DNA from: AM-2324 sp042091035
GTDB taxonomy: Bacteria > Bacteroidota > Bacteroidia > Chitinophagales > Saprospiraceae
Assembly (NCBI GenBank): GCA_042091035.1
Contig: JBELIG010000001.1
Span: forward strand, 55,292 to 119,291
Direction of reading: 5' to 3'
Length of the DNA stretch: 64,000 nucleotides
Shown here: positions 60,856 through 64,000 of the stretch, piece by piece
Position numbering within the stretch: position 1 is the first letter of the stretch
Layout of the letters: each line of letters starts with the position of its first letter
Made by a program: the position numbers and the translations under genes
The notes under the pieces: generated by a model
What the model was told of the DNA's origin: nothing
Databases searched by the model: none
What the model saw: only the letters and a program-made list of their open reading frames with translations

Positions 60856-61923
60856 TTAAGATTCAAAGCTCAATAAAGAGTCTTGAATAGCTTTGTTGAA
60901 CAATGAAGCATCGTTCTCTAAAAATTCAACTTCAATAGGTAATACAAAAACAGGTAAGTTGTTTTTTACCAAAAACTCCTTGTGTTCATTTAAACGCATT
61001 GCATCTTTTTCAGTAGTAATAATAACCTTCTTTTGTTTGTGCATTCTATTGAAGTATGTTAGCATGTTTCCTATGTCATTAGGCGTAAAATCATAATGAT
61101 CTGGAAATTCCATCTGAACAATTTCGGATACTTTCGGTTCTAGGTATTGAATAAGGTAATCTGTGTTTGCAATAGCAGACAATAGAAGCACCTGAAATTC
61201 AGTGTTTATATTAAAAGTGTATTTAGGATCAAACAAATAATACGGTTTGGCGTATTTGAACTTTGAAAAAAAGACTTGTTGTCCTTGATGTGGGTCTATC
61301 TTTTTGACTATTTCCTTGCGTTCTATTGGTGTTATTGTTTCAGGGCATTTGGTAACAACTATAAGATCAGCCCTTTTATAACCAGACTTCGATTCTCTGA
61401 GTCTTCCACTAGGTAAGTAAAAGTCATCATAAAATGGCCTATTATATTCTGTTAATAATATGTTCAGATGTGGATTAACAGCTCGATGTTGAAAGGCATC
61501 ATCAAGAAGAATGGTTTGAAGATTCGGTTGATCTCGAACCATTGAAATTATGCCAATATCCCTACTTTCAGATACAGCAACCATAATGTCAGGAAACTTT
61601 CGTTTGAACTGTAAAGGTTCATCTCCAGAGTCCTTAGGTTTTGTTTGTTGAAATATTTGAAGATATCCCGACGTTTTACGTTTATATCCTCTGGATAATG
61701 TACCTATATTGATATGATTCTTCAATAAACGAATCAAATATTCGATATGGGGTGTCTTACCAGAGCCACCAACCGAGAGATTACCTACAGATATGACAGG
61801 CAAACTAAAATTAGTACTGCTCATTATATCTTTGTCGTAGAAATAATTCCGGATGGTTACAACAAGGCCATAGAGCAAAGAAAATGGTAAAAGAAAAAGC
61901 CTTATTATGATTGATCTTAACAT
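60856..61923 (-). CDS. lpxK: Tetraacyldisaccharide 4'-kinase LpxK
   Basis: 355 residues. An N-terminal membrane segment (~1-22), then the Walker A-type P-loop SVGNLSVGGSGKTPHIEYL, a TLSRGYKRKTSGY loop, GDEPLQFKRKFPDIMVAVSESR and LLDDAFQHRAVNPHLNILL (Walker B-like, DDAFQHR) give LpxK. It phosphorylates the lipid A disaccharide at the 4' position in the inner membrane. Length is normal. It abuts the HMCES-type gene at its end and is divergent from the PBP1A gene, 42 bp away. Confidence 0.93.
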   Translation of the reverse strand: MLRSIIIRLFLLPFSLLYGLVVTIRNYFYDKDIMSSTNFSLPVISVGNLSVGGSGKTPHIEYLIRLLKNHINIGTLSRGYKRKTSGYLQIFQQTKPKDSGDEPLQFKRKFPDIMVAVSESRDIGIISMVRDQPNLQTILLDDAFQHRAVNPHLNILLTEYNRPFYDDFYLPSGRLRESKSGYKRADLIVVTKCPETITPIERKEIVKKIDPHQGQQVFFSKFKYAKPYYLFDPKYTFNINTEFQVLLLSAIANTDYLIQYLEPKVSEIVQMEFPDHYDFTPNDIGNMLTYFNRMHKQKKVIITTEKDAMRLNEHKEFLVKNNLPVFVLPIEVEFLENDASLFNKAIQDSLLSFES

Positions 61924-61965
61924 CCTATTATTTTTATTCGCAGAAGTAAATTTACTTAGAATCGT

Positions 61966-64000
61966 ATGATAAACAACTCTAAACTGCTAAAACAAAAGAT
62001 ATTTAGACTAAAAAGGTTGACCGTTGTTCGATATTATTTTTTCAAAAAAAGATACAGACGTATATATATCGGACTAATCACAATTTTACTAACAGGAACA
62101 CTCGCTTTTTTGTCTGTTATAGCTTTGTTTGTAGCTGTTTATTTTGAAGCTTTTGGCCCAGTTCCTGATTATGCAGCACTTTCATCTATCAGAAACAATG
62201 AAGCATCCGAGATATATGCTAAAGATGGGCAGCTTATAGGACGTTATTACAAGGAAAATAGAATCATTGCGGATTCTGAAGAGGTGCCTCAGTTTATGTT
62301 AGAGGCACTAGTAGCTACGGAGGATGAGCGATTTTTTGAACACAGTGGTGTGGATCCCAGAGCATTGGTCCGCGTTTTATTGAGAACAATTATATTAAGG
62401 GATCGCAGTGGAGGAGGAGGATCAACACTTTCTCAACAATTAGCTAAAAACCTTTATCCAAGGACTGATCATGGCTTCTTAAGTATTCCTGTAGTTAAGT
62501 CTAAAGAGATGATTGTTGCCAGAAGATTGGAGCGCATATATTCTAAAGAAGACCTGGTTTTGTTTTATTTAAACACGGTTCCTTTTGGGCGTGATATATA
62601 TGGTGTTAAAGTTGCTGCCAATCGTTTTTTTAATAAAAATGTAGACCAACTAAAAGTAGAGGAGGGCGCTGTACTGGTAGGTATGTTGAAAGCAAATTCG
62701 TATTACGATCCTGTTAAAAACCCAGAAGCTTCAAAGTCCAGGAGAAACATAGTGTTGGGGCAGATGGCTAAAAATTCTTTCTTAGCACCCGACTTATTAG
62801 ATTCATTAAGAGCCCTTGAGTTACAAGTGGATTATATAGATATCACCGATGAAAAACAGCGGGCAGCATATTTTAAGGCACATCTGGAACAAGAATTAAA
62901 AACCATACTTAATCGAGCAGAAAATCAGGAAGAATTAGATCTGTATACGAGTGGATTAAAGATATACACCTCTTTAGATGCGAAGCTTCAATCGATGGCA
63001 GAGGCAGCTGTGAAACAGGAGATGGTCCAAATACAAAAAGCCTTCGATAAACATTGGAAGGGGAAGAGTAGGATTACGAATGACATGCTTTATAAAGCGA
63101 TGCGGAAATCTAATCGATATAAGCAATATTTAGCATCGGGCTTATCCGATAAGGCAGCAAGTAAAAAATTCAAAGAAGACATTGAATATAGATATTATTC
63201 CCCAACAGCAGGAAAATGGCGCAGTATTACAAGAAGCCCCTTGGATTCTATAGCTCGAGCATTAACAACACTGCATTGTGGATTACTTTCTCTAGAAGCT
63301 GAAACTGGTGCAGTTCGTGCCTGGGTAGGAGGAATTGATTATGCCTCTTTTCAGTATGATCATATCAAATCCAGAAGACAGGTAGGTTCGGTGTTCAAGC
63401 CCATAGTTTATTTAGCAGCTTTAGAAAACGGTGTAGAACCCTGTGAGTTTATTCTTAATGAACAAACTACCTATGTGGATTACGAAAACTGGACCCCAAA
63501 AAATGCAGATAACAAATACGGAGGCTATTATTCTATGCCTGGTGCATTAGCTAATTCAGTAAACACAATGGCGGTTGAGTATTTATTCAAGTCTGGCATA
63601 GATACTGTTGTGGATTATGCCAAAGACTTTGGTTTAGAGGGAGTAATTGATCCAGTTCCATCTATTGCATTGGGTGCTGTAGAAGCTTCTGTACAAGAGA
63701 TGGCTGGGGTGTATGGAAGTATATTGAATAATGGTCAAAAAACAGAGCCGTATTTTATTGAGCGGGTTGAAGATGCAGAGGGTAGGCTTATATATGCCCG
63801 AAAAAAGAATCAAGTAAAAGAACAGGTTGTTTCTGCTGAAAATGCGCAATTGATGCGAGAAATGTTGAAAAATGTTGTGGATAAAGGCACTGCTCAACGG
63901 GCCAGATTTAAATATAATGTACAATCTGCAGCAGCTGGTAAGACAGGAACAACTTCAGACCAAGCTGACGGATGGTTTGTTGGCTTCACACCTGGTTTAG
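61966..64000 (+). CDS. Penicillin-binding protein 1A (bifunctional), 3' end beyond the window
   Basis: The frame opens at ATG 61966 and stays open to the window end (678 codons); the stop lies beyond it. A membrane helix (~33-60) follows a basic N-terminus. The glycosyltransferase domain has catalytic Glu119 in ATEDERFFEH, then GGSTLSQQLAKN and a FYLNTVPFGRDIYGV motif. The transpeptidase domain has the nucleophile Ser475 in RQVGSVFKP (S-x-x-K), SVN (531-533) and KTGT (659-662). An insertion (~360-425) between the domains is typical of Bacteroidota. It builds peptidoglycan. It is divergent from lpxK. Confidence 0.93.
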   Translation, partial: MINNSKLLKQKIFRLKRLTVVRYYFFKKRYRRIYIGLITILLTGTLAFLSVIALFVAVYFEAFGPVPDYAALSSIRNNEASEIYAKDGQLIGRYYKENRIIADSEEVPQFMLEALVATEDERFFEHSGVDPRALVRVLLRTIILRDRSGGGGSTLSQQLAKNLYPRTDHGFLSIPVVKSKEMIVARRLERIYSKEDLVLFYLNTVPFGRDIYGVKVAANRFFNKNVDQLKVEEGAVLVGMLKANSYYDPVKNPEASKSRRNIVLGQMAKNSFLAPDLLDSLRALELQVDYIDITDEKQRAAYFKAHLEQELKTILNRAENQEELDLYTSGLKIYTSLDAKLQSMAEAAVKQEMVQIQKAFDKHWKGKSRITNDMLYKAMRKSNRYKQYLASGLSDKAASKKFKEDIEYRYYSPTAGKWRSITRSPLDSIARALTTLHCGLLSLEAETGAVRAWVGGIDYASFQYDHIKSRRQVGSVFKPIVYLAALENGVEPCEFILNEQTTYVDYENWTPKNADNKYGGYYSMPGALANSVNTMAVEYLFKSGIDTVVDYAKDFGLEGVIDPVPSIALGAVEASVQEMAGVYGSILNNGQKTEPYFIERVEDAEGRLIYARKKNQVKEQVVSAENAQLMREMLKNVVDKGTAQRARFKYNVQSAAAGKTGTTSDQADGWFVGFTPGL

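Noticed and set aside
1..64000. tRNA, rRNA, CRISPR, insertion sequences, prophage or restriction systems
   Set aside because: No tRNA-like T-arms, repeat arrays, transposase or integrase motifs were seen in either strand.

Overview
The window is about 64 kb of AT-rich chromosome (roughly 35-40 % G+C by eye) from a member of the Bacteroidota. The evidence is phylum-specific: gliding/type IX secretion (T9SS) parts (GldD, PorP/SprF, type A and type B C-terminal sorting domains), PD40-OmpA and DUF4175 proteins, a one-cysteine DksA relative, AT-rich leaders that mostly lack Shine-Dalgarno sites, and TTG/TAnnTTTG-type promoters. A mevalonate-pathway gene, long HYR-like surface adhesins and heme A synthase suggest a marine Saprospiria- or Flavobacteriia-like organism; I cannot place it more finely. 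Gene density is high. I see no IS element, prophage, CRISPR array, tRNA or rRNA.

Layout. 0-11.6 kb: the 3' end of gldD, then a leftward T9SS module (a 2364-residue type B adhesin, a PorP/SprF partner, a PD40-OmpA protein and a small type B sorting-domain protein). 11.9-21.2 kb: housekeeping genes (gltX, polysaccharide deacetylase, yqeY, rsmA, pdxA, a dksA-like gene, lspA, two ArsR paralogues, tsaB, prfA). 21.2-28.5 kb: an envelope cluster rich in SH3b domains (T9SS-exported amidase, NlpC/P60 lipoprotein, a DUF5723 barrel with two SH3b domains, an acidic lipoprotein, a membrane-anchored SH3b protein). 28.6-37.2 kb: dprA, alkaline phosphatase, lipA, a DUF7033-type deacetylase, upp, a sodium:solute symporter and an unknown gene. 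37.1-40.3 kb: a divergent XRE regulator and ECF sigma factor, then a subtilase fused to a SPOR domain. 40.4-47.7 kb: rhomboid, tdk, rhodanese, mvaD, an M1 peptidase and a degenerate GHMP-kinase homologue. 47.8-57.2 kb: ybeY, an anti-sigma-type ATPase, DUF4175, a second M1 peptidase, and an HhH (ComEA-like) plus ComEC pair. 57.2-64 kb: alpha/beta hydrolase, ctaA, an SOS-associated peptidase, lpxK and a PBP1A cut off by the window end.

Two non-coding signals suggest the window lies near the chromosomal replication origin. A perfect 20-bp palindrome at 46777-46796 contains an exact match to the ParB-binding parS consensus. About 11.5 kb away, the gap at 58000-58455 carries a perfect DnaA box (TTATCCACA at 58247) and two one-mismatch boxes within 33 bp, next to AT-rich DNA. 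A second long gap at 59557-60162, on the other side of ctaA, has a similar motif and a split palindrome.

Working links: the adhesin, PorP/SprF and OmpA genes look like one surface-display unit. The amidase, NlpC/P60, SH3b, rhomboid, lpxK, PBP1A, lspA and M1 genes concern the envelope. DprA, ComEC and the HhH protein suggest a DNA-uptake route. Product names come from recognised motifs and overall resemblance, not from database searches.
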